Notes: generated from the letters alone by a model not told the origin. A DNA stretch of 64,000 bases from Luteibacter sp. dw_328 (GCF_018449605.1 NZ_JAAVUW010000006.1:186001-250000), one strand, 5' to 3'. Shown: positions 19,575 through 29,143, counted from the first letter of the stretch. Translations and numbers: made by a program.

Positions 19575-22107
19575 ATGGCCGTGTATTCGTATGGGCGCAG
19601 CGCGCTCGCCCTGGCATTGTTCGGTGCGCTGGTCGTCCCGGCGCGGGGCACCCACTATCCCCACAGCGTCGTCGTGAACGACGGTGAGGCCTTTTCGCTG
19701 GACCCTGGCGACAGGATCACCATCGACGGACCCGGCGTCGGCCGCGCCGTCGAGGTCAGGCGACGCGGTTCGTTCGACGCGTACGACGTGGATATCATCA
19801 ATCACAGCTCAGGCAATGCCGCGCGCCATGCGTACGGTCTGCTGGCTTTCGGCGAGGCAAGTGCGTTCGTTGGTGACAGCCGCATGGTTGGTAGCGGCAC
19901 ACGTTCCATCGGCGTCCATGCCCAGGATATCTCCAGGATCACCCTTCAAAATGTAGCGCTGACCATGAGCGCGGCGGATAGCATCGGGATCTCATCGCGT
20001 TCGGGTAGCCGGGTCACCGCGAATGGTGTGAGGTTGCGCGTCGATGGTGAGAACGCGATCGGGGTTCTCGCCGCGGGAACGGATACTCGTATCGTCGGCT
20101 CGGGACTTTCCATCGTCCACGCGGGGAAACGCGGCGGCGCGGGTAAGGCGTTCGAGGTGGCGGAGGCCATCGCCATCAGTGGTGGCGCAAACGTCGCACT
20201 CACCCACAGTTCCCTGCTGACAGAACAGCCTGCCGTGGACACGGTATCGATCCGGGGTGCCACGTCGATACTCGCCGTGGGCGACACGCGGATCATCGCC
20301 CAAGGTGTTGGCGCCTCCGCCATCGCCCTCGCGGGTGGCACGGTGACCGTCGACGGTGGCGAAGTGCGTGGCGCAGGTCACGCTATCCGCGCCGTGCATG
20401 GTGATCCAGGCGATGTCGCCGTCACCGTGAGCGGCGGTGCGCAGATCGCCGGTCGCATCGAGAACGCGGATCAGCTGCTGACCTTCTCCGCCGAGAACAG
20501 CCATGTGCACGGTGACATCGTCAGCACGGGAAGCGGCCCGCTACGTGTGAGGCTGGCCAATTCGTCGTGGATTGGCAGGGGCGAGCGCGTTGCCGAACTC
20601 ACTGTCGCCGACGGCTCCTGGAAAGCGACCGGCGACAGTTCGGTGCAACACCTGGCCTTGCTCGGGCATGGACGGATCGCCTTCGACGAGGCCTCGCCAG
20701 CGAGCAGCCTGCATGTCGGCACGTTCGCCAACCCCGGCAACGGAGGTAGCGTGACCTTGCGGGCCCGGCTGGATGTCGGCGGCGCAGCCGGCCAACTCGC
20801 CGACCGGCTACTGGTCTCCGGAGACGCCACGGGATCCACGACTCTGCATATCGTCAACGCGGGGGGGTGCCGGTGCGGATACGTCGCCGCTGTCGCGCGA
20901 ACCGCACGCCGGTGACGGGATCAGTGTTGTGCAGGTCGGTGGGCAGGCCGGCACGGATTCCTTCCAGCTTGCGGGTGGGTATGTGGCCGCCGGTCCCTGG
21001 CAATACGGCCTCGTTGCCTATGCACCGGGCTCGTCCGATGCACGGCAGCGTCTGGTCGTCGGCGAGGGCAACGACCACTGGGACTATCGGTTGCAGAGCA
21101 ACCGTATCGATGCTTTCGGCAACCCGGTAAACGACGAAGCCTCCGTGCGCGGTGCCGCCACGCGGGCACGACTGGTGCCCCAGGGACCTGCCTATCTCGT
21201 GCTTGCCCATGCGCTCTTCGGCTACGGACGCGCGTCCATGGATGCCTGGCGTCCGGACGACCCGGCCGCGACGCGAGATCCGGCATGGCGCGTTCGTTCG
21301 TTCGGTGGTCATGCAGCCTACCGAAGCACCCTGCCGTTCCAGCGCTACGCCACCGACTACGTGCGATCGGATCGTGGCCTGCAGATAGCCGGCGACGTGC
21401 TCGCATGGTCATCGGGTGCCATGACGATGCGTGCTGGGCTGGGCCTCACCACGGGGTCGACGCGTATCGCACCACGCGATGTCGATGGCGTGAGTCGCGC
21501 GAGGGCCAACGCGCGCGGTATGGTGGCCACTTACGTGCTGGATACCGAAGATGGCTGGCATGCCACAGCGTCGTACGGGTATACGCATCATCGCATCGAT
21601 GTGAACACGCCCCTGCGTGGCGAGGTACTAGGACGGTTTCGTGCCAACGCCAATGAAGCGTCGATCGGCAGTGGCTTCCGTTGGCATCCGGTCGAGCGCC
21701 TGGTACTCGAGCCTGCGGCTTCCCTGCTCTGGCAACGTCTCCGCTTTGTCAGTGCCACGGATCGCGATGGCCTGCTCGTACGGCCGGGTTCACCCAGCCG
21801 CGTGACCCTGCGCAGCGGCGCGCGAGCGTCCATGCGGTTCGAACCCAGGGGCGACGTGCTCGCCGCCTGGTCGCCGTACATCGACACCCGCTACGTCATC
21901 ACACGCGGTTCGGGAGAGTCGGTCGATGTCTCGGGCGTCCGGCTGGCCACGGGCAGCGCGGGAAGAGCCACTGAACTCGCGGCGGGCGCGGCATGGCAGT
22001 TTCGCCATGACCTCACGGCGTATGTCGATGTCACCGCGCGTTCGCGGGTCGGCCACGGTGGCGAGTCCGGCATGAGCGCCCGCGCCGGCGTGATCTACCC
22101 GTTCTGA
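19575..22107 (+). pseudogene. Autotransporter (type Va) with a frameshift at a G7 tract; possibly phase-variable
   Basis: Two overlapping frames join into one classical autotransporter if one G is removed. The first frame (19575-20915) has a signal peptide (MAVYSYGRSALALALFGALVVPARG), a Ser/Gly/Val-rich beta-helix passenger of ~400 residues and the pertactin-like junction LLVSGDATGSTTLHIVNAGG. It then runs into 7 Gs (20861-20867) and an unnatural Cys/Arg-rich tail. The next frame resumes with AGADTSPLS, GDGISVVQVGG, DSFQLAGGYVAAGPWQYGLV and a C-terminal beta-barrel ending in YPF, a typical outer-membrane C-terminal Phe. Minus one G, the frame is exactly 844 codons including stop (843 residues). 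A GAGGAAGG ribosome site precedes the ATG. It could be OFF-phase, a true pseudogene or a sequencing error. Target and adhesion role unknown. Confidence 0.88.
20861..20867 (+). repeat. Seven-G homopolymer at the autotransporter frameshift
   Basis: GCGGGGGGGTGC: with 7 Gs the passenger frame ends early; with 6 Gs it reads NAGGAGADTS and continues into the translocator barrel. Slipped-strand changes in such tracts switch surface proteins on and off in other bacteria. Confidence 0.8.
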
Positions 22108-22132
22108 GAACCGGGACGACCGTGGTGGCCGG

Positions 22133-23149
22133 TCAGTACGTGACGGTCACCATGATGATGTCGCTGTAGATGGCCGCCCTGGCGGCGGCCTGTGCCGGAA
22201 CCCGGCCGTACACCGTCATGGTCTGCTCACTGCCCGAGCCGGTGCCGGTTGCCGTGTCGGTGTTCAGCGTGCTTCCCCAATGCAGTGTGCGCTGGGAATC
22301 ACGGTAGAGGTCATATGTCACGAAACCGCTGCCGGATGACATTCGCCGCGTGGTACCGAGGGCATTCTGTCCATTGTCGAGACCGACCTGATACGCCGCA
22401 CGGTTGGTGCAGGTCATGCGCACCAGGGAGGTCTTGTCGGTGGCCGTCTTCAGCAATCCGGACACGCTGCCAAAATCCAGGTCGGTCGCCGTGCCCACGG
22501 TGCACTTCGCCGACACGGACGCCGTGATGCCCACCGAGGGTGCGGTCACGGTGATCGGACCACCCGTGCCGCCGGCCTGGCAGGTGGTCGGCGCCACACC
22601 CAGGCTGAGCAATGCCTCGTTGTAGCTGTAGGTCAGCGCATTGCTGGTGAGTGCACTGGCCAGGGTGGCGGCATAGCTACCGGGCGAGAGATTCGATTGA
22701 AGGGCAGGTACGCGGCCATAGATCGTCAGGTTTCCGGACACCGCCGCGCCGTTGGACAGGATGCCGATGCTCATGTTGAAGGTTCGTGCGGTGTAGGTGG
22801 CGTTGGCGACCGTGCCCCAGGCCGTCGTGCGCGTCGAATCCTTGTAGAGCTGGTACTGCATCCGGTCGCCACTGGGGTCGATCATCGTGCGTGGCGAGAG
22901 GTTGCCAAGGTCATCGGCACCCAGGCTGGCGCACGCCGTGACGTAGGTGCCGTAGAGGGCACCCAACAGGCCGTTATACGTGCAGCTGTAATTGAGTGTG
23001 GCGGTAGTGTCGACGAAGCTTCCCGTCGGGTCCACGGTGCCGAACGCCACGTTGGTGATGCTGGTGACCGTGCACGTCGTCGTCGCTTCGGCGCGTCGCG
23101 ATCCGCACAGCGCCGCCAGGGTGATGAGCAGGAGCGCCAGCCATTTCAT
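22133..23149 (-). CDS. Spore-coat-U-domain pilus tip protein of a Csu-type system
   Basis: The 338-residue protein has a signal peptide (cleavage near RRAEA) and two tandem SCPU (spore coat protein U) domains: about 25-180 (TCTVTSITNVAFGTVDP ... VSGNLTIYGRVPA) and about 195-338 (KCTVGTATDLDFGSV ... QTMTVYGRVPA). Both end in a donor-strand-like segment. Two-domain SCPU proteins at the operon's end correspond to CsuE, the tip adhesin of archaic chaperone-usher pili. Its start overlaps the usher stop by four bases (ATGA). Family and position are clear; adhesion specificity is not. Confidence 0.85.
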   Translation of the reverse strand: MKWLALLLITLAALCGSRRAEATTTCTVTSITNVAFGTVDPTGSFVDTTATLNYSCTYNGLLGALYGTYVTACASLGADDLGNLSPRTMIDPSGDRMQYQLYKDSTRTTAWGTVANATYTARTFNMSIGILSNGAAVSGNLTIYGRVPALQSNLSPGSYAATLASALTSNALTYSYNEALLSLGVAPTTCQAGGTGGPITVTAPSVGITASVSAKCTVGTATDLDFGSVSGLLKTATDKTSLVRMTCTNRAAYQVGLDNGQNALGTTRRMSSGSGFVTYDLYRDSQRTLHWGSTLNTDTATGTGSGSEQTMTVYGRVPAQAAARAAIYSDIIMVTVTY

Positions 23150-25503
23150 GGCACCGTCGTCCGGCAGACCAGCGGCCCGATCAGTGGCAGGTTACGTGCG
23201 CTGGCCGGGTAGGTGAGCGACGCGGCGCAGTGGTGGCCATCTGGCAGGCTGACGTGAAGATCCGTGCTTCCGTGGAGGTTGTCGAGGTAGACCATGCCGT
23301 CATAGCCGACATACGCAGGTGGCTCATCGTCGGCGTTGACCACGGAGCCCACGGGCAACGGCGTGCCGTTTTCGTCGACCAGGATCGCCGAGGCCGCTCG
23401 TACGCGCTTCACCGGAAAACGGACGACAACGCCGGAGCGGTCCGACGGCGCGACGATGCTCTCGACGCGCTGCACGCGATCGTCGGCAGGCAGGTCGAGC
23501 GGATCGATGGCGAGTCGGTTGTCCTGATAGGCATTGAGGCGGGACACCAGAAGCAGCCCGTTGCTGTCCGTGACTCCCGTACGTCGGTTCTCGAGCAGCA
23601 CGGGAATATCCGGTGTGCCCTCGGTGCTGACCAGGGCGAAGGCATCGTCGATGCGCCGCGCGGCGAACGCATGGCCACCCATCAGTACGACAGCGCCGTT
23701 GGCATCCGCGTAGCTATACGACGAAGGCCCGACATTGCTCGCGCCCACCGTCAGCTGACCGCGGTTGCCGAGCCAACCCAGTTCGGCGAGGCCACCGCCG
23801 TCACTTCCGCTGCGCCCCTGGACATGCCAGCCGAACCCGCCGTCACCGTCGACCGGCCGGCTCGCGTCCACGGTCGCGAAGGTCTGGTCGCGGTCGCGTT
23901 GTGCCGAGACACTCCACGTGGCGAGCTGGTCGAGCGACATGGTGACGCCGAGGAAGATGCTACGGTCGCTGGACGCGTCCAGGTTCTGGTTGTAGCTGAG
24001 ATTGACCGACACACCGCGGCCGAGATTGCGCAGCACGAACAAACCTGCATAGCGCGAGGCGGATTGCCCCGCGTAGCGCAGTCGAACGAAGTTCGCGCCG
24101 AAGCTGGATTCACGTACGTTGAAGCCGATGAGCGCACGGTCGCTTGCGCGGGGCGGCGGTGAACCATAATTGGAAGCGACGTCACGATAGCTGGCGTCGC
24201 TGCGCACGGTGTCCAGTGAGGCGTTCACATAACGCCCCGTCCAGGCATAGCCAAAACCATACTGCGAGCCGCCACTGCGCGAGCCCGCCATCGAGGCGTT
24301 GAGAACGCTGGCGCCCGCCGGATTCCATACCGCACCCACGCCGGCGGTGCCGCGGCCATCACCTGCTTCGGCATGCGTCTCAAGCGTCAAGGTATCGCTC
24401 ACGCCGTGGCGCCAGGTGGCACTTCCGATCGGCGCGTTACCGTATTCGAACGACGCGATGCCGTATGCCTCGCGCACGGTACCCACTTCGACGGACCAGT
24501 CGTCCAGGCCACCGCGGAGCAGCTGACGCGCGGAATAGAAAGGGAACGTCACCGTGCTGCTGCGTCCGAGCGCATCGGTAAGGACCACCTGGGCCTGGCC
24601 GGACTGATCCACGCCCGGCACCGCGGTAAGCTGGAACGGGCCCGCCGGGACGCGACCGTTGTATTGGCGGATGCCGTCGACATATAGCTCCACCGCCGAG
24701 GGAGCGGTGGCCTGGCCGAAGAACTGCGGTAGCGGCGTAGTCACGCGATACGGCTGCAGCGCGAAATCGGTGCCGAAGCCGATACCGCCGATGCGCGTTG
24801 CGCGCGTCCAGGAGAGATAGCCCGTGAAGGTGTCACCGACCGTCAGGGCCAGCGACTGCGCGGGAAACGCGAGCCGCCACTGCGTGTCCAGGCGCACCGT
24901 GTCACCTTGCCAGCCCTGTCCGGGCGTCTGGTAGCGTCGAGTCAGTTCGGTGCTGCTCAATACACCGAGGCCGTCGCTGAAGGCGCGCAGTTCGGTCAGG
25001 GCGCTGACGTTGCCGACTCCACCGCCTTCGGCGGCATAGATATCGTAATTGAGCAGCACGCCGGTCCCGCTGGTGGGCGGCGTGGCGCTGCGTTCGGCCT
25101 TGTTGAGGATCTGCCGTGGGAGGTTGAGCTGGTCCAGAGGCGCATCCACGGTGACGCGTTGCTGGCCTACGTCGTAGGTGTAGTGAAGTCCGGGAATGTC
25201 GGGCAGGCAACGTTCGTCGTCACCCGGGGGAAGAGCGAAGCCGATGCCGCGCAGGTCGGTGGCCGTGGCGCAGAGTGCTTCACCGCGGCGAGTGAAGTGG
25301 ACGAGGCGCTCGGTCGCGCTGCCATTGAGCACCACCTCGAGGTAAAGCTCTTCGCCCACCAGGCGCACGCGTGGCTGCACGGTCGCCGGCGGTGGCACCG
25401 GGTCGGCATCCTTCGCTGTGGCGTGCATGGTGGCGGCGTCCAGCACGAGGAGGCTAGCGGCCGTCCGGGTCCACGACCAGCGTCGACTCGGACGTTTCAC
25501 CAT
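23146..25503 (-). CDS. csuD: Outer-membrane usher of an archaic (Csu-type) chaperone-usher pilus
   Basis: The ~785-residue protein has an N-terminal periplasmic domain (PRVRLVGEELYLEVVLNG), a beta-barrel region with repeated aromatic strands, a plug-like segment, and C-terminal domains (VRFPVKRVRAASAILVDENG; ADDEPPAYVGYDGMVYLDNL). It secretes and assembles subunits across the outer membrane. The start at 25503 is chosen for GAGGATCA upstream; it overlaps the chaperone end by 50 bases, so the true start may lie a little further in. Its length is typical of CsuD-type ushers (about 800). Confidence 0.88.
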   Translation of the reverse strand: MVKRPSRRWSWTRTAASLLVLDAATMHATAKDADPVPPPATVQPRVRLVGEELYLEVVLNGSATERLVHFTRRGEALCATATDLRGIGFALPPGDDERCLPDIPGLHYTYDVGQQRVTVDAPLDQLNLPRQILNKAERSATPPTSGTGVLLNYDIYAAEGGGVGNVSALTELRAFSDGLGVLSSTELTRRYQTPGQGWQGDTVRLDTQWRLAFPAQSLALTVGDTFTGYLSWTRATRIGGIGFGTDFALQPYRVTTPLPQFFGQATAPSAVELYVDGIRQYNGRVPAGPFQLTAVPGVDQSGQAQVVLTDALGRSSTVTFPFYSARQLLRGGLDDWSVEVGTVREAYGIASFEYGNAPIGSATWRHGVSDTLTLETHAEAGDGRGTAGVGAVWNPAGASVLNASMAGSRSGGSQYGFGYAWTGRYVNASLDTVRSDASYRDVASNYGSPPPRASDRALIGFNVRESSFGANFVRLRYAGQSASRYAGLFVLRNLGRGVSVNLSYNQNLDASSDRSIFLGVTMSLDQLATWSVSAQRDRDQTFATVDASRPVDGDGGFGWHVQGRSGSDGGGLAELGWLGNRGQLTVGASNVGPSSYSYADANGAVVLMGGHAFAARRIDDAFALVSTEGTPDIPVLLENRRTGVTDSNGLLLVSRLNAYQDNRLAIDPLDLPADDRVQRVESIVAPSDRSGVVVRFPVKRVRAASAILVDENGTPLPVGSVVNADDEPPAYVGYDGMVYLDNLHGSTDLHVSLPDGHHCAASLTYPASARNLPLIGPLVCRTTVP

Positions 25504-26188
25504 TGATCCTCGCCTTGATCGCGCCATCCGTCGGCGAGGCGCCTTGTGGCAGATGCCAGCTCATGGTGCTGCCAGGCAGCGCGTAGCCCACCAGGCCGGC
25601 AAGCAGCACCGTGTGTTGTCCCTCCGCACCACGCCATACGACGTCGGCGATTTGCGCATGGCCGTTTCCTGCGTTGCTGACGCGCAACATCGGGCCGTCG
25701 GGTGCGTTGTCCCAGCTCGCCTGCAGCGCCACCTTCACGGGAGGGTCGCCCACGGGCGCCAGGAAGACGGGTAGGGAGTAGCGAAGGATGAACTTCAGCC
25801 CCGCGCGATCGCCTGCATCGATCGGCAGCTCGTCGACGATGACCCGGTACGACGCCTCGGTTGCCGGGGGCGCAGGCACCTGCCGGATAACGCGCACCAT
25901 CTGCCGGTCGCCCGGAGCGATGGTGACCATGGGCGGGCTCACAACAAGATCGCGCGAGGGCTCGAGCACATCCTTGCCGTCGACTTGCGACCAGTGGAAA
26001 ACGCGCACCTGTGCGTGTACAGGCTCGCTGCCTGTATTGGTCAGCCACAGTGCGTCCGCTTGCGCGGTGCTGGCCAGACGCAGGCCGATCGGTGAGACCT
26101 GCAGGCCGCTCGCCGGTGCCGGAGGCACGAGCAGGAACGCTGCGGCCAGCGCGCAGGCTATTGCCACGCGTCGTGGCCACGGGCACAC
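25454..26188 (-). CDS. csuC: Periplasmic pilus chaperone of a Csu-type system (GTG start)
   Basis: The ~244-residue protein has a signal peptide (VAIACALAAAFLLVPPAPAS) and two Ig-like domains of the PapD fold. The first has SGLQVSPIGLRLAST, ALWLTNTGSEPVHAQVRVFHWSQ and the cap PGDRQMVRVIRQVP; the second begins LKFILRYSLPVFLAP. It captures folded-incomplete pilus subunits and hands them to the usher. The best start is GTG at 26188, two bases after the pilin stop; no ATG lies nearby. A much longer reading frame in this phase runs back through the pilin gene but is antiparallel to nothing known and is not translated as pilin. Confidence 0.85.
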   Translation of the reverse strand: MCPWPRRVAIACALAAAFLLVPPAPASGLQVSPIGLRLASTAQADALWLTNTGSEPVHAQVRVFHWSQVDGKDVLEPSRDLVVSPPMVTIAPGDRQMVRVIRQVPAPPATEASYRVIVDELPIDAGDRAGLKFILRYSLPVFLAPVGDPPVKVALQASWDNAPDGPMLRVSNAGNGHAQIADVVWRGAEGQHTVLLAGLVGYALPGSTMSWHLPQGASPTDGAIKARINGETSESTLVVDPDGR

Positions 26189-26190
26189 CG

Positions 26191-26694
26191 TCAGTACGTG
26201 ATCGTGGCGGTGATGACGTCGGCGTACGAACCCGCCGGGAAGTTCGTGGTGGGTACGCGACCGTAGACCGGTACCGTCTGGACCGTGCCCGTGCCCGTGC
26301 CGGCGTAGATGTTGCCACCGGTGCCGGTGGTGCTGCCCCAGATGTCCGCTGCCGTGCGCGTGGCCAGGCGGTACAGCTGGTAGGGTACCTGTGCGGTGCC
26401 GCTGCTCATCTTCCGGGTGTTCGCGTCTGTCCCGTTCTGCCCGTTGTCCAGTGAGATCGTGTACGGCGAGCTCGGCGTGCAATTGACGTTGAGGGCGCCC
26501 TGGTTGTCGACATTCGTCGCCGTGGACGGTTGCGTGCCGAAGTTCACGTCGGTGGGTGCGGTCGTGCTGATGTCGCACGCGGTGGTGATGGTGATGCGGA
26601 CATTGAACGTGGTGGTGGCGGTCGCGGCCTGGGCGCCGCCCGACGTAAGGCCGAGGCCGATCAGTGCGGACGTGATGAGCAGACGGAAATTCAT
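26191..26694 (-). CDS. Major SCPU pilin subunit of a Csu-type pilus
   Basis: The 167-residue protein has a signal peptide (MNFRLLITSALIGLGLTSGGAQA) and one SCPU domain: NVRITITTACDISTTAP, VNFGTQ, ALNVNCTPSSPYTISLDNGQ, and the ending VPVYGRVPTTNFPAGSYADVITATITY. This is the CsuA/B-type rod subunit that polymerises by donor-strand exchange. The start at 26694 has AGGAG seven bases upstream and gives the signal peptide directly. It is the first gene of the four-gene operon pilin-chaperone-usher-tip. Confidence 0.88.
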   Translation of the reverse strand: MNFRLLITSALIGLGLTSGGAQAATATTTFNVRITITTACDISTTAPTDVNFGTQPSTATNVDNQGALNVNCTPSSPYTISLDNGQNGTDANTRKMSSGTAQVPYQLYRLATRTAADIWGSTTGTGGNIYAGTGTGTVQTVPVYGRVPTTNFPAGSYADVITATITY

Positions 26695-26776
26695 GGTGGA
26701 TCTCCTGTGACGTGTGTCCGTCGGCTGCAAGGATCGGGGGAGTGAAGCCGTCACGCGTGTGAATTCCGGCGGTCGC

Positions 26777-26814
26777 TGCCGTATCGACTTAGCGATGCCG
26801 AATCAGCTTAGCGT
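26777..26814. repeat. Tandem 19-bp direct repeat upstream of the pilus operon
   Basis: TGCCGTATCGACTTAGCGA is followed directly by TGCCGAATCAGCTTAGCGT; 15 of 19 bases match. It lies 82 bases upstream of the pilin start and abuts the first palindrome. The 19-bp period (nearly two turns) suits tandem protein binding. Confidence 0.6.
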
Positions 26815-26815
26815 T

Positions 26816-26835
26816 ATGTCAAGGATGCTTGACAT
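26816..26835. promoter_or_regulatory. Operator-like palindrome 1 between pilus operon and Xre gene pair
   Basis: ATGTCAAG-GATG-CTTGACAT is a perfect 20-base palindrome. It contains TTGACA on both strands, so it may also hold a -35 element for either direction. Confidence 0.65.
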
Positions 26836-26859
26836 GGCCGGGCGTTCGGCCCAGGATGA

Positions 26860-26877
26860 TGTCAAGCGTGCTTGACA
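26860..26877. promoter_or_regulatory. Operator-like palindrome 2, same sequence family
   Basis: TGTCAAG-CGTG-CTTGACA is a perfect 18-base palindrome with the same arms as palindrome 1, and the centres are 43 bases apart (about four turns). A small GC hairpin lies between. Paired identical operators fit cooperative repression, possibly by the Xre protein encoded downstream. Confidence 0.65.
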
Positions 26878-26904
26878 CGCTGCCTGGTCATCTGGAGGTT
26901 CGTC

Positions 26905-26967
26905 ATGTCGTACCGCGTCGCTTTCCGACTCGCCGCGCTCGCTCCGGCCGCCCACCATGCGCACTGA
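26905..26967 (+). CDS. 20-residue leader ORF
   Basis: ATG at 26905 has a clear GGAGG 7 bases upstream, better than that of the following gene. It encodes 20 residues (MSYRVAFRLA ... HHAH) and its stop overlaps the next start region, so ribosomes finishing it could re-initiate on the membrane-protein gene. It may be a coupling leader and not a functional peptide. Confidence 0.4.
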   Translation: MSYRVAFRLAALAPAAHHAH

Positions 26968-27382
26968 TTGGTGGACTGGCATGCGCCCGGTACACAGGCG
27001 CTATATGCGAGAGTTTTTTCCGGCCATGCTTGCTTACGTCATCGTTCTCCTCCTCTCGACGGAGTGGCTCAGGACCCTGGAAGGTACGGCTGCCCGTGCG
27101 GTTGTCACGCTGCTGCCGGTACTCCCGATCGCGTTCGTCATCCGAGCCATGGTTCGTGTGATCCGCGACCAGGACGAGTTCGAACGTCGAATCGACCTCG
27201 AAGCAGTTGCCCTGGCTGGGGGCATTGGGGGGTTCGGTTTCTTTACCTACGGCATGCTGCTTAGTGCAAAGGTCGTTGCCGCGCCGCCGGCAGAAGCGAT
27301 CGCCATCTGGGTGCTTCCCGTGTTGATTGCCTGCTTCGGCGTATGCAAATGTGCTGTCCGGGTTCATTACCGCAGCCGATGA
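26957..27382 (+). CDS. Small multi-helix membrane protein paired with an Xre regulator
   Basis: The 141-residue protein has four predicted membrane helices (FFPAMLAYVIVLLLS; AVVTLLPVLPIAFVI; AVALAGGIGGFGFFTYGML; AIAIWVLPVLIACFGV) with a charged loop RVIRDQDEFERRIDLEA between helices 2 and 3. No enzymatic motif is seen. Its stop overlaps the start of the Xre gene by four bases (ATGA). Membrane-protein/compact-Xre pairs of this type recur in many bacteria, where the HTH gene regulates the pair. The function is unknown. Confidence 0.75.
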   Translation: MRTDWWTGMRPVHRRYMREFFPAMLAYVIVLLLSTEWLRTLEGTAARAVVTLLPVLPIAFVIRAMVRVIRDQDEFERRIDLEAVALAGGIGGFGFFTYGMLLSAKVVAAPPAEAIAIWVLPVLIACFGVCKCAVRVHYRSR

Positions 27383-27573
27383 AAAACAGCGTTCGCGAAC
27401 TACGTACCGCGCTGGGCTGGTCGCAGGCCGACCTCGGCGAAAGGCTCGATGTCTCCCGGCAGACGGTGAACGCGATCGAGACCGGCAAGTACGATCCGAG
27501 CCTGCCGCTCGCCTTCAAGATCGCGGCGCTCTTCGCGCTTTCGATCGAATCCATTTTTACGCCAGAGGCCTGA
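27379..27573 (+). CDS. Compact Xre-family HTH regulator
   Basis: The 64-residue protein is almost entirely a helix-turn-helix: NSVRELRTALGWSQADLGERLDVSRQTVNAIETGKYDPSLPLAFKIA, with SRQTVNAIE as recognition helix. It matches the short YozG-like Xre family. The start ATG overlaps the membrane-protein stop. It is the obvious candidate to bind the twin palindromes upstream (26816-26877), and so could also influence the divergent pilus operon. Direct binding is inference. Confidence 0.9.
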   Translation: MKNSVRELRTALGWSQADLGERLDVSRQTVNAIETGKYDPSLPLAFKIAALFALSIESIFTPEA

Positions 27574-27577
27574 CGGT

Positions 27578-29143
27578 ATGAAACGCGCGCAACGTATCGC
27601 CATCCTTCTCGTTATCGTCGCGGGGGCTTTCGCCACCCGGCAGCTCATGCGTAAACCGGTCGCTGACGACGCGGAAAAGCCCGTCGCCGCCGTTCCCGCC
27701 GCCACGCGTCCGGCGCCGCCGCGCGTGTGGAAACTCGGTTCACTCGAGCTTCGCCCCTGCGAGCTGGCGCAACCTCATTCGGGAACCTCGGTGGCCGCCT
27801 GGTGTGCGCCGTTCGACGTGCCGGAGGATCGCGAGCACCCCGAGGCTCGCAAGCTCAAGATGCGCCTGGCCGTCATCCGCAGCAGCGCCCAGGTGCCCGC
27901 GGACGACATGGTCGCCTTCATCGCAGGTGGTCCGGGCCAGTCGGCAGTGGAGAGCTACCCGGCGATCGCGCCGGCCATGGCACCGCTGCTCGCCCATCGC
28001 AACGTGCTCCTGCTCGACCAGCGCGGTACCGGCGGCTCGCATCCGCTGAGCTGTCGTGACGACGAGCCCGGTGCGCCCGACGGCGCGCCGGCGGCGCATG
28101 GTTCCGAGACGGATGCGGTCCGCAAGGAAACCCGCCAGTGCCTCGATCAGCTCTCGCCGGATGCCGACGTGCGCTTCTACACCACGACGGACGCCGTCGC
28201 CGATCTCGAAGAGGCACGCCACGCGCTCGGCTCGCCGAAGTTCGATCTGCTCGGCGTGTCCTACGGCACACGCGTGGCCCAGCAGTACGCCATGCGTCAT
28301 CCCGAGGGTCTACGCACGCTGATCCTCGACGGTATTGCGCCGAACCAGCTTGTCCTTGGCGAGGACTTCGCCGTGAACCTCGACGCCGCACTGAAAGCCC
28401 AGTTCGCTCGCTGCGATGCGGACAGCGCCTGCCATGCACGTTTCAGCGATCCTTACCAGACGCTGTTCCAGTTGCGCGACGCGCTGCGCGCCAATCCGCA
28501 TAAGGTCAGCTTCCGCGATCCACAGAACTACGCTTCCGTGCAACGCGTGCTGAGCGAGCATGCCCTGGCCACGGTCGTCCGCATGTTTGCCTACTCACCG
28601 GAAACCGCGGCACTGCTGCCGCTCTCGATCGACGCCGCCGCGCATGGCGACGTCGGTCCCTTGCTGGGGCAGGCCAAGCTGCTCACGGGTGACCTGGGCG
28701 ACACCATGGACGGCGGCATGCAGTACTCGGTCATCTGTTCCGAAGACGCGGACCTGCTCACGTCGCGCCCGCAGGACAAGGACACGATCCTCGGTGACGG
28801 CATGATCGAGGCGTTCCGCGCCGCCTGTTCGGTCTGGCCGCACGGCAAGCGTCCGGCGGATTTTCACCAGCCCTTGAAGAGTCCGGTGCCGGCCTTGCTG
28901 ATGTCCGGTGAGTTCGATCCGGTCACGCCACCGCGCTACGGCGAACAGGTGCTCGAAGGCTTGCCCAACGGCCGCCACTTTGTCCTCAAGGGGCAGGGAC
29001 ACAACGTCGTCGCGCGCGGCTGCATGCCGCGCCTGCTCGATCAGTTCATCGACAGCGCCAACGCGAAGTCCCTCGACGCGCGTTGCCTCGATCGTCTCGC
29101 ACCGCTGCCGGTGTTCGTCGGATTCAACGGAGCCACGCCATGA
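27578..29143 (+). CDS. Alpha/beta hydrolase with TAP-like C-terminal domain (exported peptidase-like)
   Basis: The 521-residue protein begins with a membrane/signal helix (residues 7-20) and a Pro/Ala linker. The alpha/beta hydrolase core has [10 protein letters not shown] (oxyanion), [10 protein letters not shown], nucleophile elbow GVSYGTR with Ser228, and, late in the chain, GEFDPVTPP (Asp) and KGQGHNV (His). The C-terminal part matches the TAP-like domain of tripeptidyl/proline aminopeptidases. It is probably a periplasmic peptidase. It starts 4 bases after the Xre gene and overlaps natA-like by four bases. Confidence 0.88.
   Translation: MKRAQRIAILLVIVAGAFATRQLMRKPVADDAEKPVAAVPAATRPAPPRVWKLGSLELRPCELAQPHSGTSVAAWCAPFDVPEDREHPEARKLKMRLAVIRSSAQVPADDMVAFIAGGPGQSAVESYPAIAPAMAPLLAHRNVLLLDQRGTGGSHPLSCRDDEPGAPDGAPAAHGSETDAVRKETRQCLDQLSPDADVRFYTTTDAVADLEEARHALGSPKFDLLGVSYGTRVAQQYAMRHPEGLRTLILDGIAPNQLVLGEDFAVNLDAALKAQFARCDADSACHARFSDPYQTLFQLRDALRANPHKVSFRDPQNYASVQRVLSEHALATVVRMFAYSPETAALLPLSIDAAAHGDVGPLLGQAKLLTGDLGDTMDGGMQYSVICSEDADLLTSRPQDKDTILGDGMIEAFRAACSVWPHGKRPADFHQPLKSPVPALLMSGEFDPVTPPRYGEQVLEGLPNGRHFVLKGQGHNVVARGCMPRLLDQFIDSANAKSLDARCLDRLAPLPVFVGFNGATP

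Noticed and set aside
26189-26578. N-terminal extension of the pilus chaperone frame back through the pilin gene
   Set aside because: The extension is a third-frame reading of the pilin gene and lacks a signal peptide; the GTG at 26188 gives a proper signal peptide and length.
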